DNA of 64,000 nucleotides from Gnetum montanum (GCA_015680685.1 MNCI01022333.1:3915-67914), one strand, 5' to 3'. Shown: positions 48,682-61,848, numbered from the stretch's first letter. Numbers and translations: made by a program. The notes: generated by a model from the letters alone, not told the origin.

Positions 48682-51600
48682 ATGCTGTGTAGAAGTGCTG
48701 TATTATGGCATCTAGTTTTGTTTGCCATTTGCATGATGAATGGCAGTTTTCACTCTGCAAAATTATTGCATGAACAAGACGTCGAAAGCTTGCTTATATT
48801 CAAGAAAATGGTGGAGTCTGATCCTAATGGAGCTTTGGTTAATTGGCATCCTAACTCCATACACTACTACAACTGGAGTAATGTTGAATGCAATTCAACT
48901 GGCAGAGTGGTGAAGCTTGATCTTTACAGCATGCAAATCCAAGGTACAATATCTCCGTCCCTCGACAATTTATCTTATCTCACGTACCTGGATCTTTGCA
49001 ATAATTCATTTCATGGTACAATTCCTCCCCAGCTGGGCACCTTGAAAAACCTGCAAACTTTGTATCTATGCAAAAATAGGCTCGAGGGTACCATTCCTGA
49101 CACATTTACAAACCTTACACAGCTGCAAATACTGTCCATTGCACAGAATAACTTGCATGGTAGCATTCCTTACAACATTGGCCACATGTTCAGTCTTCAG
49201 ATACTCACCCTCCAGACAAACAATCTCTCTGGTTCAATTCCCTCTTCCATAGGAAACCTCTCTTCTCTGGAAAAGTTGTACATTTATCGGACACCCATAA
49301 CCGGCACATTACCACAAGAAATTTGCAAGCTAAAGAATCTTATGTTTCTGTATGTTTTTGAAAATCCTCAATTGGCTGGTGATATTCCTGAATCAGTTGG
49401 CAACATGTCTAGACTTAGCCATGTAAACATGCATCAAAATTCTTTTACAGGCTATGTTCCTTCTCAGCTGGGCACACTGGAAAACCTATCTGTTCTCTAC
49501 TTGTCGGGAAACAACCTAATAGGAAACATTCCTCCATCTTTAGGGAACTACAGCAATCTTCGTACACTTGTATTTGATAAAAATCAGCTGACAGGAATCA
49601 TTTCTCTGCAGTTTGGAAGGTTGTCGTTGACTGTTTTCAGGGTAATGTCCAATCGTCTTGTAAATGATGGCTCTCCCACAATTTCTATTTTATCTGCTTT
49701 TTCAAATTGCTCCACCTTAAATGTTCTGGATCTATCCTCCAACAAGCTAAAGGGAATGTTGCCAGAAGTGTTCCCATTCAACCTGTCGACACTACTTTTG
49801 AATGGGAACTTTATATCCGGTCCAATTCCTTGGAAGGCCTTGGGGAAACTGGAAAACCTGATAAATCTTGATTTGTCTAATAACAAGCTCACAGGTCGTG
49901 TTTCTGGGTCGGTGGGAGAATTCAAGAAAATTCAAAGAATTGCTCTAGGTAATAACAAATTGCAAGGCAGCATACCCTCTGAAATTGGGAGGCTTGGCTC
50001 TACTCTGTACGAGCTTTCAATACAAAATAACTTGTTGGGGGGAATTCCTGATGCAATTGGTAACCTGACAAATCTAAGACGTTTAGTCTTGGATCATAAT
50101 AACTTGTCAGGTTCGATCCCTCCCAGCTTAGGACAATGTTATAAATTAGAGCTGCTGGACCTTTCTTCAAATAAGTTCGATGGCTCCATCCCACCGGAAG
50201 TGGCAAATCTCTACAATATTCAAATCTACTTCAATTTGTCCCACAATTCCTTGCATGGAAAATTGCCAGCAGAAATTGGTAAGATGATTCAAACTGAAGT
50301 CATAAATGTTTCAGCAAATAGAATCAGCGGCACCATTCCATCTGTTCTTGAAGGCTGCAACAACCTGCAACAACTGGATTTATCGTTTAATGAGTTTCAA
50401 GAATCAATTCCAAGGTCTCTGAGCAACCTGGAGAACCTCGTGTCCATGGAAATTTCCCACAACAATATTTCTAGTTCAATACCTTTTAACCTTGAGAAAT
50501 TGCAGATGCTTCAGATCCTTAATCTTTCATTCAATGATCTAAGTGGAGAAGTTCCAGAGGGAGCATCATTTCATCATTTTAACAAGCTATCATTTTTAGG
50601 AAATCCGATGCTCTGTGGAGAATGGGTACAGCTACCTGCTTGCACATCCGTGGCAAACACTCACACTGATTCCAAGGTAAAAATCATTGCTCCAGTTGCT
50701 ACCTACGCTGGTGTTTTGGTAATTTGCCTTGTTTTCTATGTATCAATCTACTGCACAAGGAGTCTGAAGGATAGAGGGGATAGAGGTGTGTTAAATTGTG
50801 AATTTGACAACTGGAAGAAGAACTATGGAAATCGGTTCTCTTACAGAGACATCAGCGAAGCCACCGGAGGATTCAACATCAACAAGCTGCTGGGTTCCAC
50901 AATCCTGGCCTCCGTATATAGGGGCACTCTCAGAGATGGCACTGATGTGGCTATTAAGCTCCTTACCAAAATTAACCAAGATGCCTTGAAAGGTTTTATT
51001 TCAGAATGCAAGGCCTTGAGCATGGTGAAGCATAGAAATTTAGTAAAAATCATCGGTTTTTGTTGGGAAGGCACACACAAAGCCCTGGTCATGCCACTAA
51101 TGCCCCAAGGAAGTTTGGCACAAGCCCTGCAGAGAGAGAATGAATACCTGTCCTTCAGAGAGGTGGTGAATATAGCCATGGATATTGCACATGGGCTAGA
51201 ATACCTGCATCATTATAGCAGTATTCAAATCATCCACTGTGACATAAAACCCAGCAACATCTTGTTTGATGAAGATATGGTTGCTCATGTTGCTGATTTC
51301 GGTATTGCAAAGTTCCTCTGCACTGATTCTGTATCTTCCTTATCTTCCAGTTTGTCTCTTGCAGGATCAATTGGTTATATTCCTCCAGGTACCTACTTAC
51401 ATCCTGGTACTTTGGCTTTATTTGAATTTTCTGAAATCATCCTTTATTTGACACTGCCTAAACTTTACCCTTACAAGCCTCTATAATAGAGGTTTCTGTT
51501 ATACATGATATTTATGGTTAGTCGTTACACATTCACTAATTTAGATTTTAAGAATTTTCTTAGGATTGGTTTTGACATGATAATGAATTTGCAGAGTATG

Positions 51601-51932
51601 GAGGAGGGGGAATGGTGTCGCCTAAGGGAGATGTATACAGCTATGGAGTAACCTTGTTAGAAATGGCAACAGGTAAAAGCCCAACTGATGAAAATCCTGA
51701 TGGGTTTTGCAATTTACACAGTTGGGTGCTGGATTCATTCCCTGATAAATTAGAACAAGTGTTGCACAAAAAGCTGCCATCGGAATGCATTGAGGATACT
51801 TTGCTGTGGAATTGCATTTCTGACTTTATAAAAATGGCACTATGCTGTACCAGTGAAAACCCTTACCAAAGACCAGACATGACCTTTGTTTCCCGTTTCT
51901 TGGAGGAACTTTCCAAGAGAATCAGTGTTTGA
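48682..51932 (+). CDS. LRR receptor-like kinase, intact copy 3 (join 48682..51388, 51595..51932)
   Basis: Predicted 1014-aa plasma-membrane receptor kinase. The ATG at 48682 gives a clean signal peptide (MLCRSAVLWHLVLFAICMMN, residues 1-26); the frame is open upstream but without ATG. About 23 LRRs of the plant LxxLxLxxNxLxGxIP type span residues 75-630. A C-cap cysteine pair (LCGEWVQLPAC) is at 644-654, a transmembrane helix at 668-691 and the kinase at 719-1010. Kinase residues visible are VAIK Lys759, alpha-C Glu775, HCD 852-854, DFG Asp872 and PPE Glu903, the last split by the intron. Cys before the catalytic Asp makes it a non-RD kinase, as in FLS2, EFR and Xa21; LRR and cap wording recalls At2g24130. 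Odd points: the glycine-rich loop is LLGSTILASVYRG, with one of three glycines, and N-cap Cys63 is Tyr. Ligand unknown. Confidence 0.93.
51389..51594 (+). other. Intron of RLK copy 3 (206 bp, phase 1)
   Basis: Donor CCAG|GTACCT and acceptor TTTGCAG|AGTATGG. Splicing joins GYIPP-E to YGGGGMVSPKGD, restoring the activation-segment end found in RLKs. Same length and position in all three copies (3243-3448, 27405-27610). Without splicing the frame ends at 51486. Confidence 0.9.
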
Positions 51933-51979
51933 GTTTCATCTCCAAGAGAATCTTAAATAAGAAGCCACTATCATGCACC

Positions 51980-51985
51980 AATAAA
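51980..51985 (+). terminator. Candidate polyadenylation signal of RLK copy 3
   Basis: AATAAA 48 bp after the TGA. Confidence 0.45.
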
Positions 51986-51996
51986 GTCCCTCACCT

Positions 51997-52058
51997 AACA
52001 CCACTCAGCGCCTACGGTGTCTTCTTCAACACCACTCAGTGCCTACGTTGTCTTCTTC
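51997..52058. repeat. 31-bp tandem duplication in the RLK copy 3 3' UTR
   Basis: Counterpart of 3851-3912 and identical to it. Confidence 0.7.
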
Positions 52059-53357
52059 TTGAAGAGTCAACATCTAAGTTTCACTCCACCATTCAAAGTA
52101 TATTATCCTCCAGGGGTTATGCATAAGTTTCCAGCGTGCATATTGATTAAGTTTGTGGGGTGTATTATCCTCCAAGGCTTATCCATATTTTTGATGCGTG
52201 TGCTTATGTCTGTATTATGCATTATACCGTCTGGGCGTTCTTCACGTTTTGATATTATACTTATTAGTAAACAAATTTTGTTAACTTTTGTTGCTTTTTT
52301 CAAGTTTCCGCTTGAGAATAGAATTAAACTTAGGAATTAACCATGAACGCTAAAGATACGTTAAGGAATTGCACCTTCCAAGCTTTTTAATTACCGTTGG
52401 CAGTTTCGTACCTGTTTCACGGGGGGAACTCGTGGCATATTGACAACTAAAATTTTTCCCCTTTAAATTTAAGGATGATAACCTTAAATTTAAGAGTCCG
52501 AGTACCTTATTAGTATTTGTAAGACGTTACTAGATGCTCTTTTGGATCTAAATCTTTGATTATGTTTATGCTTAAGACAAACAACCAATATAATATTTAG
52601 TTGGAACATAGTTAATAATTTAAGTATTTTAAGAATAACTTAGATGTACAACATTTTTTTTCATGGTAGGGTAAGTATTAGAAGAGTACTTTATATTAAA
52701 TAAAATACAAAACAAACTTTTTCATTGGGTAAATAAAATAAGTACTATAATTTTTCTATGTGTGGCATGTTTGTGTTGGCCCTAATTTTCTAAAGTGGTG
52801 GTTTATGAATCTTAGCCAACTTTTATTAATAAACCTTTATGAATATGGGCAATTTCCAAACAAGTTAAAATCTCCTATTCTAAAGTTGCTTTTGTTTATA
52901 TTAATAGGTATAGAAGATAGATGACTATATATACCCTAGGACATATAGCCAACATGAAACATTCATAAAACTTAAAACCAACTTTATAAAGTAGTGTTAC
53001 CCCAATAATTTAGGGTGTTTGAAATTTAAGGAATTGATTATAAATTAAAGGAGTTGAAATTGAACCAACATTAAGATTAAGTAATACCAAATGTTAGGTG
53101 TTTAATATTAATTCATGGTTTATTGTTTATTAGAATCCACCAAATAGATTAAACACAAAGAATGTGTAAGAACGTTAATTTTACCAAAGCTCTATGGATC
53201 ACTTAAAAATTTTCAGGCCTTCTAGATATGCTTTAATGCTAATCAAACTTAAAATAAAAATACCTTTAAGAAAAATATTTCAATTAAAAAAGTGAACATC
53301 ATATTAATAATTAGTCAAGTGTTTCCTTAGCCATAAAAGTCATGGCATTTGATGAGA
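52059..53357. other. Spacer, no gene seen, unit 3
   Basis: Reads identically to 3913-5211 of unit 1. Confidence 0.6.
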
Positions 53358-53509
53358 GCAGTTACTCTAGTAGTTATTCTAATTATTAGAGTGGTTACTC
53401 TAGCGGTTTCTTTAGTAGTTATTCTAATTATTAAAGTGGTTACTCTAGTGGTTTCTTTAGCAATTATGCTAATTATTAGAGTGGTTGCTCTCATTATTAG
53501 AGTAGTTGC
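53358..53509. repeat. 45-bp minisatellite, unit 3
   Basis: Counterpart of 5212-5363. The identity with unit 1 ends inside it; beyond that point the sequence follows unit 2. Confidence 0.75.
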
Positions 53510-55256
53510 TCCCAAGCCTATAAATACAATGCCCACGTGCACAATTGGGAGAAAAAGTCTTATAGCAGTCAAGTAGCAAAACTCTTGTAATCTGTTTTAA
53601 GGTTAGAATATTTTCCAAGTGCCCGCAGTAGGATGTTAAGTGTCGACAGATCTTTATTCGAGCATTGTGTACCTGAGCACACCTTGTGTATAGCAATAAA
53701 GATGAGCTCTTTGATTCATCCTTATAGCACTTGAGATTTGTTTTCTTACACATTTCTTTTATTTTATTTTCTTATACATTTATTTTATTTTATGCACTTT
53801 ATATTTTTGTTATTAGCATAGTAATTCATTTTGATCAATTAAGAAAATCGTTAAATTACACTCAGTACGATCACTTTGAACATGTGTGCAATGCTTGGTA
53901 ACCTAGTAACGATTAGCGTTTGGTAATCCTAGTAGCGTTGCACTGGTTCAGGATGTGTACGACAAGTGAAAATGGATACTGGTGTTAGGATTAGTTAAAG
54001 CCTAGTTAATCAGTAGTTAAGTTAAATTAGTCACTTAGTTATCTCTCTCTCCTCCCTTACTAGCAACAGGACATAAAAACATAAAAGCTATAAAAATCAT
54101 ATGCCTCAAGCTTACTTAACCATACAATTGTGAGATACCAGTAAGCTTGAGAAGACAATGATCAACCAACCCGTCCTTGCTCCAAAAAGGCGCATAGGCA
54201 CTTAGTCCTTGGAATTCGATCGGATCATGTGTGAAATGCTCGTATTCGTATGGTTGAGCATAGGGGTACCTCGCCACTCATCATTGGCACCATTGCTAAG
54301 GACTTAGTTGTTTGTGTGCTAACTAGAACATAGGAAATCATTCACATCATTGGAACGAACCCTTAGGGTTAGTTGAGAAAATAATAAACAAGAATACATT
54401 GCACAGTTGGTGAGTGGTGAGGTACCCCTACACTCAACCATACAAATACGAGCGTTACATGCACGATCCAGTTGAATTTCGCAGACTAAGTGCCTACATG
54501 CCTTATAGAACACTTAAGATTAATCGTTCGTTGTCTTCCCAGACTTACTTGTATTTGTCATGGTTGTATGGTTAAGTAAGTCTGAGGTATGTGATTTTTA
54601 TATCTTTTCTATTTTATTGCCTATGCTAATGAGGTAAAGGGTGAAGAAACTAATTAACTAAATTTAACTAACTAACTAAGCCTTAATTAACCTAGCATCA
54701 TCATCCGTTCCCAGTTTCCGTTCATACCCTGAACCAATGCAACCTTCTGGGATTACCAAACGCTAGTCGTTACTGGGATTACCAAGCATAACGCACATGC
54801 TCGAAGCGGTCCTATTAAATGCACTTAACTATAGGAGAAGGGTTGAGAAAGATTTAATTAACTAATAAAGCATTGAAATGATAAATGATAAATAACAATA
54901 ATTAAAGTCCTAATTAGCTTAGTCCATGCACTGCAAGGTTTATCCAAAAGTTTGTCTTTATTTCTGTACACAAACTTGTGTTCAGGTACAATATTTGCTC
55001 AAATAAAGATCCGTTCACTTTTGAGCTTCTACTGCAAGCACATGGAAATTATTTTATCTCTAGAGAGGCAAAATTGCCAAAGTTTCACTAAAGTCTAGAT
55101 CTAGATGGAGAAACAAGGAAGAGTTGCCTCTTATTTATACACTTGGTAGTGCACCGTTAGTTCCATTCAGTCAAGAATCCCATACCTTCCCAATATTTTG
55201 TAAGGAACTCAAGGATGAGTTTTTCTTCAGTCATGGGGGTATGATGGGATGAGATA
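53486..55256. mobile_element. Convergent pair of LTR-like repeats, unit 3
   Basis: Counterpart of 5340-7110: arm 1 about 53486-54291, arm 2 about 55256-54403. Confidence 0.6.
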
Positions 55257-55327
55257 TCGCATGTGCCACGATATCACGTCAGCCATGATATCACATCCCC
55301 TGCGATATCACGTACGTGATATCGCAG
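55251..55327. repeat. 17-bp GATATCAC array with a perfect 28-bp palindrome, unit 3
   Basis: Counterpart of 7105-7181. The end of the array, 55300-55327, is a perfect palindrome centred on ACGT|ACGT with core GATATCACGTACGTGATATC. Confidence 0.75.
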
Positions 55328-55358
55328 AGGGTTACGCAATATCCTCGTTTTGGAACTT

Positions 55359-56198
55359 GCCCATCTAGATCATTGAACGAAATATTGAGACTTTGAAGCA
55401 TTTACAGTTTCTCAAGTTCAAAGGGTATGGGACTAGAAATATTGTTGTGGGAAAGGTCCATGGACACTAGGTATCCCAGCTGGCTCAGAGACCCTGGAAT
55501 GGATCCTTGAAACTCATTAAAAGAGAAATTCAGATATAGCAGGTTTTTGCAACCTTCAAGACAAGCCGAAACTGTGTCGTTGATTCTTTGCTAAAACATC
55601 TATTGCTAGCACATGAATCATGTGACCAATTTCTGTTGGCAATTTCCCATGCAAAGCGTTGCATGACAAATTACAGTAGAATTGAATGTTGTATAGATTT
55701 GCCACCTCCGATGGGATGGAGCCTTCAAACTTATTTGAAGAAAGGTCTAGAAGCTCTAATATGTAACATTCTCCTAAGTTGGAAAGAATGGTACCTAACA
55801 AATTATTATGATCCAAGACTAAACATCTTAGATTTTTCAGGTTACCATTTGCATAATTCTGCCTAACAAGTAGTTATTGGGTATTGAAAGCTCAGACAGA
55901 GCAGAGCTAAGCCACCCAATTTCAGCTGGTATTCTGCCTTCCAACTACTTGTTTCCTAAAGAATTTTTTTGAATTTTCTTGAATTCTACCACCAATCCAA
56001 AAATCCCTGCTGTGAACTTTTGCTAGACAAATCAAGTTCTATTAAGTTTTCCAGCCTTGATAAGGCATCCCAAGGAATTGACCCATAAATATGATTCCCA
56101 TTCAACGTTAGTGAAGTCAAGTTTCATGGGAACACTCTGGGTAATATTCCAATAAGCTTGTTGAAGGGTAAATCTACAGACACTAAATGAGCTTCTAC
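55359..56198 (-). pseudogene. Antisense LRR ectodomain relic, unit 3
   Basis: Counterpart of 7213-8050. The longest open piece is 55556-55816, with HNNLLGTILSNLGECYILEL matching LRR 17 of the main RLK. Confidence 0.85.
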
Positions 56199-56883
56199 AA
56201 GAGTAATCTTCAGTAATTCATAAATTCTTAGATTCAACATCTATTAATTTAAGAAACTAAGCATACTCTAAATAACAAGTTTGGCTTTCTAACATTGAAT
56301 GAACTTACAAGTTGAATTGCAAGTTGTATGCATGACTAATAATTGAATTGGTGATATCATAATTAGAGTTATTTTAATAACTAAAGGTAATTGGAAAACA
56401 AGGATCCTTTGATAAGATGATTGCATTTTGCTTATCACTTACTCTTATCTAGAGTCATTAACTAATTATTATAGCCAAACTTCTTATTTGAGAAACACAA
56501 ATAGGATTCCATCACTAAGAATTCAAATAGAATGTTGAAGTGTTGCATCCAAACAACTTTAACAAAGTTCAAATTAGGAATTGTTTTTCTAATGTTGATT
56601 TATAGTTATTTAGCTTGTATGATTAATTTGTGTCCTAATCACTATACTACACCCCTAAGCCAAGATAAATGCATATTGTAATAGTGAACATTATGAAAAA
56701 AAGAATTAAGCAAACTATAAAAATAACTTAACCAAGTTTCATATTCAGCTTTGACGTGGAAACCCTTGCTAAGGTATCCTCCAAAAACAACTCCCAATAT
56801 TAGCACTCAAATGTTGTGGAAAGTGGATAAGGGCTTCCACATTAGGGATAGATATAGATAAAGAAGAAAATCCAATGATAAAC
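56199..56883. other. Spacer, no gene seen, shortened in unit 3
   Basis: About 248 bp present in units 1 and 2 is missing at about 56530. Confidence 0.5.
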
Positions 56884-57373
56884 ATGTTAGATGGTAAAAG
56901 AAGAAAAATCAACATTGCCTACCTCTAAAAAACAAGATGAAGAAAGGAAAAAGCTTGAGATTTCGACAAAGGCTACAAACTTTTCTACCTAGAAAAAGAA
57001 AATCAACGCAAGGAAGTGGCATCATCTTTGATCAATTTGTTAAAGATAAGATGGTACAAGTATACCACCATAGCGATAGTATTATGGATATAAAACTTAT
57101 ATTTGGCAATAAGATCATCAACATTATCAATGTAAATGCTCCAAAATTTGACCTAACAAATTCGATCAAGCAAAGTTTTTGAGATTCAATGGATTTTGTG
57201 ATTTAAGGAACTTTCAAACAAAAAAGCATATTTATTGGGAGGGATTTAATGGTTATGTTGGATCTATGAAGATTATATATGATAAGATTCACAAAGGACA
57301 CGAACTTGGAAAGTCAGATGAGATGGAATATTTGCTACTACAAGTTGTAAGTGCCTACAACTTTGGCTATTGA
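56884..57373 (+). pseudogene. LINE endonuclease relic, unit 3
   Basis: Counterpart of 8986-9475. The second half is open (57179-57373) and reads WEGFNGYVGSMK, matching the GDFNGHVGS catalytic block of LINE endonucleases with the Asp lost. Confidence 0.7.
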
Positions 57374-57444
57374 AATGGTGGTATCTTGAATGTTCTAAAT
57401 TTTCTACATGTACTTGCACCTTGAATCAATGTATACAATGCATG

Positions 57445-57800
57445 GAACTCATTTATTTTAACTACTCTATGTTAATTTTCAAGGAAAGATCTTTGATGTC
57501 CAATTTCATATCTATTATACTCAACTAGGCTCTTCCGATAATAATTGAAAATTCTTCCCTGTTACCTCCTATGTGAATCAACAAGAAATCTATACGATAA
57601 GACCACCCACTTATAGTGAACACAACATCATCAACCTATCTTAGTGGTATAATAACAACCTTATCTATAATCACTAACTTGATATTGCTCTTCTTCAGTG
57701 TGGGTAGGTCATAGGCTTTGTACATTTCCTATAAAATGATGTTTAACGTTGAACCTAAGTTTAGTAGAGCTTTGCATAGTGGATTTCCTGCTAAGATTGG
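57445..57800 (-). pseudogene. Ty3/gypsy protease relic (antisense), unit 3
   Basis: Counterpart of 9545-9900; NLGSTLNI block near 57760 with stops downstream. Confidence 0.6.
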
Positions 57801-58968
57801 TTATCTTTCATAGAAGAATGTCAACTTTGATTTGGACTCTACATGAGGAAGGACTACTATTTTAATAGTGGTGTTAGCATTTTTTTGTCCTATTGGATGA
57901 ATTTATTAATCACATGGAGGCATTTGAATGTTGTTACCCTTTGTTGCTCTCTTACTTAGATGAAGTGATGGGTTCACTAGGATAATCCATAAGGCTTGAA
58001 AGTCATAGTGAAAAAAGGGAATTTCCTATGTTAATGTTTAAAACTACTAGCACCATTATCCATATGTATGTATGCTACAGGTGGCAATTTTTATGATTTC
58101 ATACAAACATTTTCTGCAAATTAGTCAACTATCATTTTACATTATTCCTACCACCTTTTACATTTCCACCTACAATTGCCTACTTTCTCTGACTTTGTTT
58201 CTCCAAGGACTTATGAAAGCAAGGAAGGAAACTAGAAACCGAATGATTTCAAGCCAGAGAACTGGAAACTGAATGAAAAATTGATTACCAATGAGTCACC
58301 AACAATTCCGACGTTGGTCTGTTGTAGCCTCATTTACGTGGTTTTAAGCTACTATGCTGATATCTGCATGAGACTGCCAGAGAGTCTTAGATGCTTTATT
58401 CCAAAATCTATAGAATCCTATCAATGAAGAAACATTTCTACATATTTTAGTGGATAATGTGCTGCGGAAAATTCCAACAGTTATGTGCATTTTCTAGACA
58501 AAAACTTTTACGAAACTTTGAGACCCAAATCCATATTGATAGTGAATAGCGGGTTGAAGAAGGTATCAAATGATCATCAACCTACATAACAGATTTAACA
58601 ACATGAGGATCTGACCATAATGTATATGAATCACAGGTAGCACACAAACATCTTTGTTTTCTAACACCATCTAAAAAAGAAATCAGGTTTTTGTATCTTG
58701 ATGGAATATTCAACAATTGGCGTCAATGCCTTACCGAGCAAATCTGTGGCTAGATCCATGACTATTATGAATGGTGGTATACCACTTTGGACTTTGACCG
58801 TTTGGAAAAATTTATCAAATCCAATTTGACTGAACATTTAATTTGTCAAGTGTGGATAGACCCTGGGCAGCAGAAAAAAATATCAAATCCAATTTGACTC
58901 TTACAAGTCATAGAGCAATTAGTCCATGCTCTACTTATAGCTTGGGTCTACCTCAGCAAACCTAACCA
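57801..58968. other. Spacer, no gene supported, unit 3
   Basis: The 83-codon ORF of units 1 and 2 is broken here by a stop near 58230, supporting that it is not a gene. Confidence 0.4.
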
Positions 58969-59070
58969 ATGATAGGTAGCTCAAGTGGTTAGATCATTGT
59001 AACAAACATAGCTAGTGATAATTAGCTAAAGCAATTAGTGGGCAAGAGGTTTCTAGTTCGAATCACACTT
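58969..59070 (+). mobile_element. tRNA-derived SINE-like relic, unit 3 (split by an insertion)
   Basis: Box A from 58977, box B at 59055-59064. A 240-bp insertion follows six bases after box B. Confidence 0.4.
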
Positions 59071-59315
59071 AAGGTATCATTATACTTCCTAATAATTCTT
59101 CTAAATGGTCATTCTTTGAGGTTTCAAACAAGCCTAAAGCCAAACAGTTTACACATACCCCTTTATGTGAAATGAATGAAATTGTTGAAGCTTGCAATGA
59201 CATGTTCCTAGGAATAGAGTAACGTTGTTTCCATTGCAAGTATGTAGTGCTATGAAGCTTGTATATGAATGTGAAAGTGGAGAGAACACTATACGTGTGC
59301 AGAGAATAGCCACTT
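59066..59315. mobile_element. 240-bp insertion with 5-bp target duplication, unit 3 only
   Basis: Units 1 and 2 read TCACACTTATAATAA without a break. Here CACTT (59066-59070) is followed by 240 bp (59071-59310) and a second CACTT (59311-59315). No terminal inverted repeats or poly-A seen. The insert is open over most of its length on both strands; the plus strand reads KWSFFEVSNKPKAKQFTH, which I do not recognise. Confidence 0.6.
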
Positions 59316-61848
59316 ATAATAAGGGCTTTCATATAACTACCTCATGATAAATGACCGATGTTGTGCCTATTGTATATATTTTAAGAATTGGTATGAATAT
59401 TTCTGTCTATGGTTAAAACAATAATTTTTGTTCCAAAAATATAGAATCCATGCCTTGTGATAACCTTTATCCCATCATTTTGATAGCTGATTTTGGTGAA
59501 GCAAACTAGAGAGAAATACCAGGAAAATATAATTTTAAGGGTTTATTAAAAGGAAAAAATAATTCATATGTAAACTTGAACATTTCATCTTCAGGATCAA
59601 AGCATCAGAACATGTCAATCCTTTAACTTCCAAATAAAAATTTGGAAGAAAACAATGAACCCCATGTTGAATGTTTTGACAAACAGATATTTTAGATCAT
59701 ATAATATCAATGCACAACAACATCCTTCTTTGATTGATCCCTGCAAGAAGATTTGTTATATAAAAAATTTAAATATAAAACCTATCACTTAATAAAAGAA
59801 TTGAACCTTCTAGTAATTAAAATGCATTAAGGATCTAGCTCTTCATTGAGGAAAATGGCAAAAGATAACTCATGTAACTATCCCCATTTTGCTGGGACAA
59901 GGCAAAGAGGATTATGAGTAATTAAAATGAAGGGCCTAATATAATGAAACATATTTTATTTAAAAGGGTAACTTTGCAATGGCTAAAACTGAACTGTGTA
60001 ATCAAAAATAGTTTACTTCATTTCAGAATCACTGACTACCAATAAAAGGCTATCTTAATACATATACATACCTTAATACATATACATACTAAAATGCTTA
60101 GCCTGAAAAAAGAAGTATTAAGAAAATGACAACTTTAAATTATTAGAATATTTCACAGAGCAAGGAACAAGCCACTCTTTTGTGATCCTATAAAAAAGAA
60201 TAGAACATACCCACGAGCAGAAGCCTAGCGTGACAACTGATATAACTGCACAACTTCATTTGAGGCATGACATGCTAAAAGAAGATAATTGCGAGGCTGA
60301 ACCATCCAAGCATATCTCATGAACAAGCCTGATTATATACACATTGCTGCACATTTAGATAAACATAAGAAGCCAAAACAAAGTAGCTATGGTGTCAAAA
60401 ACACCACCACTGGACATAAGAGTAATGAATCTGTGAGAACAAGAATCAGTAACACTAAGAATTATTAAAGAAAGAATGATAAGTAAAAGTAAATGAACAA
60501 GTAGTCTGTTGCATGAATGTTCCCATCATTACAGTTAACATTGATCATTTTCTTCTTTACTCAATAAAATCCCTAGCTAATTATGAAGTATATCCCTTTA
60601 CAACATATAGTACACAGAACATAACTGTTTTTATTACATCCTAAATCCCAGCGATCTGCAATCATTAATTTCTTATAAATCTCAGCATAACCCCTTGAGA
60701 TTAAACTTGTGAAAAATGCAAATAATAGGCAACAAAGAAGTTAAGTCTTGTATATTATGTAGTTTAAAAAATATATCTACAAATAATTAGTACTGCCAAA
60801 AATTTCACATCCCATACTCTCATTTGGCTTTGAGGGCCATTTGTTACATATTAATAGTTTTTCGCCTTCATTTTAATTTTTTTCCCACTTAGTGTTCCAC
60901 ATTGTCAAATGTCAGATCAAATCAGTTGGCCTTGTTAGGAGAAGTGTTTTTTGCTTATACACATTTGGATGCTAGACGTGGCAAACTTGGGCTATTTTTT
61001 CTAGTGATGAAGACATGTTTGTGTATAGAAAAGTATTGGCTGCTGAAGGCTAACATTTTCTGAAGGCACAACTAAATTTTTTATTTGATCTACCTGCATT
61101 TCTTTGTTTTAATTCTTAAATACAACCCCAAAGTCTCTATAAAAAGATAACTTAAATTTTCAACAGTTAATCTACAAGCTCATGTGCCAGCCCTAGTGCT
61201 CAAACACTGAATTTTATAAATGAAAACGTCAGAATCAGTGTGAATTGGCAATAACTTAGTAAAAAACACATAAGTGGTTAAGCTAATGATGAACTCAGCT
61301 TGGAAATATGTGAATAAATATCAATCCTGGTTATTGTTCATTTACAATTCAGCATATCAGTTATTGCTTGACATGCTTTCTGCAGCAGTTCGTTAGCATT
61401 TTTGTGTCCTACCAATGACTGCCACGTCAACATCCTTGTTCAAAGCTCTTACCCTGTCAGGTCATCCTTCCTATCCTAACATATATTAGCAATAAATTGA
61501 AAGACTAATGAATCATTATTGATATTTTTAAATTAAAAATACCACGTCAAACAATTGAAATAAGCACTAACACCTTTAATTGAAACAACTGAAATATTAG
61601 CAAATGCAATATTGAAGATTAATAACATATTTTTATGCAATATTTTACATTGAGTACATTAAATATAGATGCAATTGTAAGATTGCAAATTTAATTGATT
61701 TGTTCTAAATATTACTTTGATAATTTTATTAAGGATATTTTCAAAATTCATCGCAAATATATTTCTAGCCGGGAGATAAAATTTCAATTTCATTTTGAAT
61801 TATGTTTAAAGATCTTACAAGCTTTATTATTTTTTAAAAGTCAAAACA
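59316..61848. other. Long spacer, no gene seen, unit 3
   Basis: Counterpart of 11241-13700, with the 18-bp duplication at 60054-60089. No coding feature supported. Confidence 0.5.
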
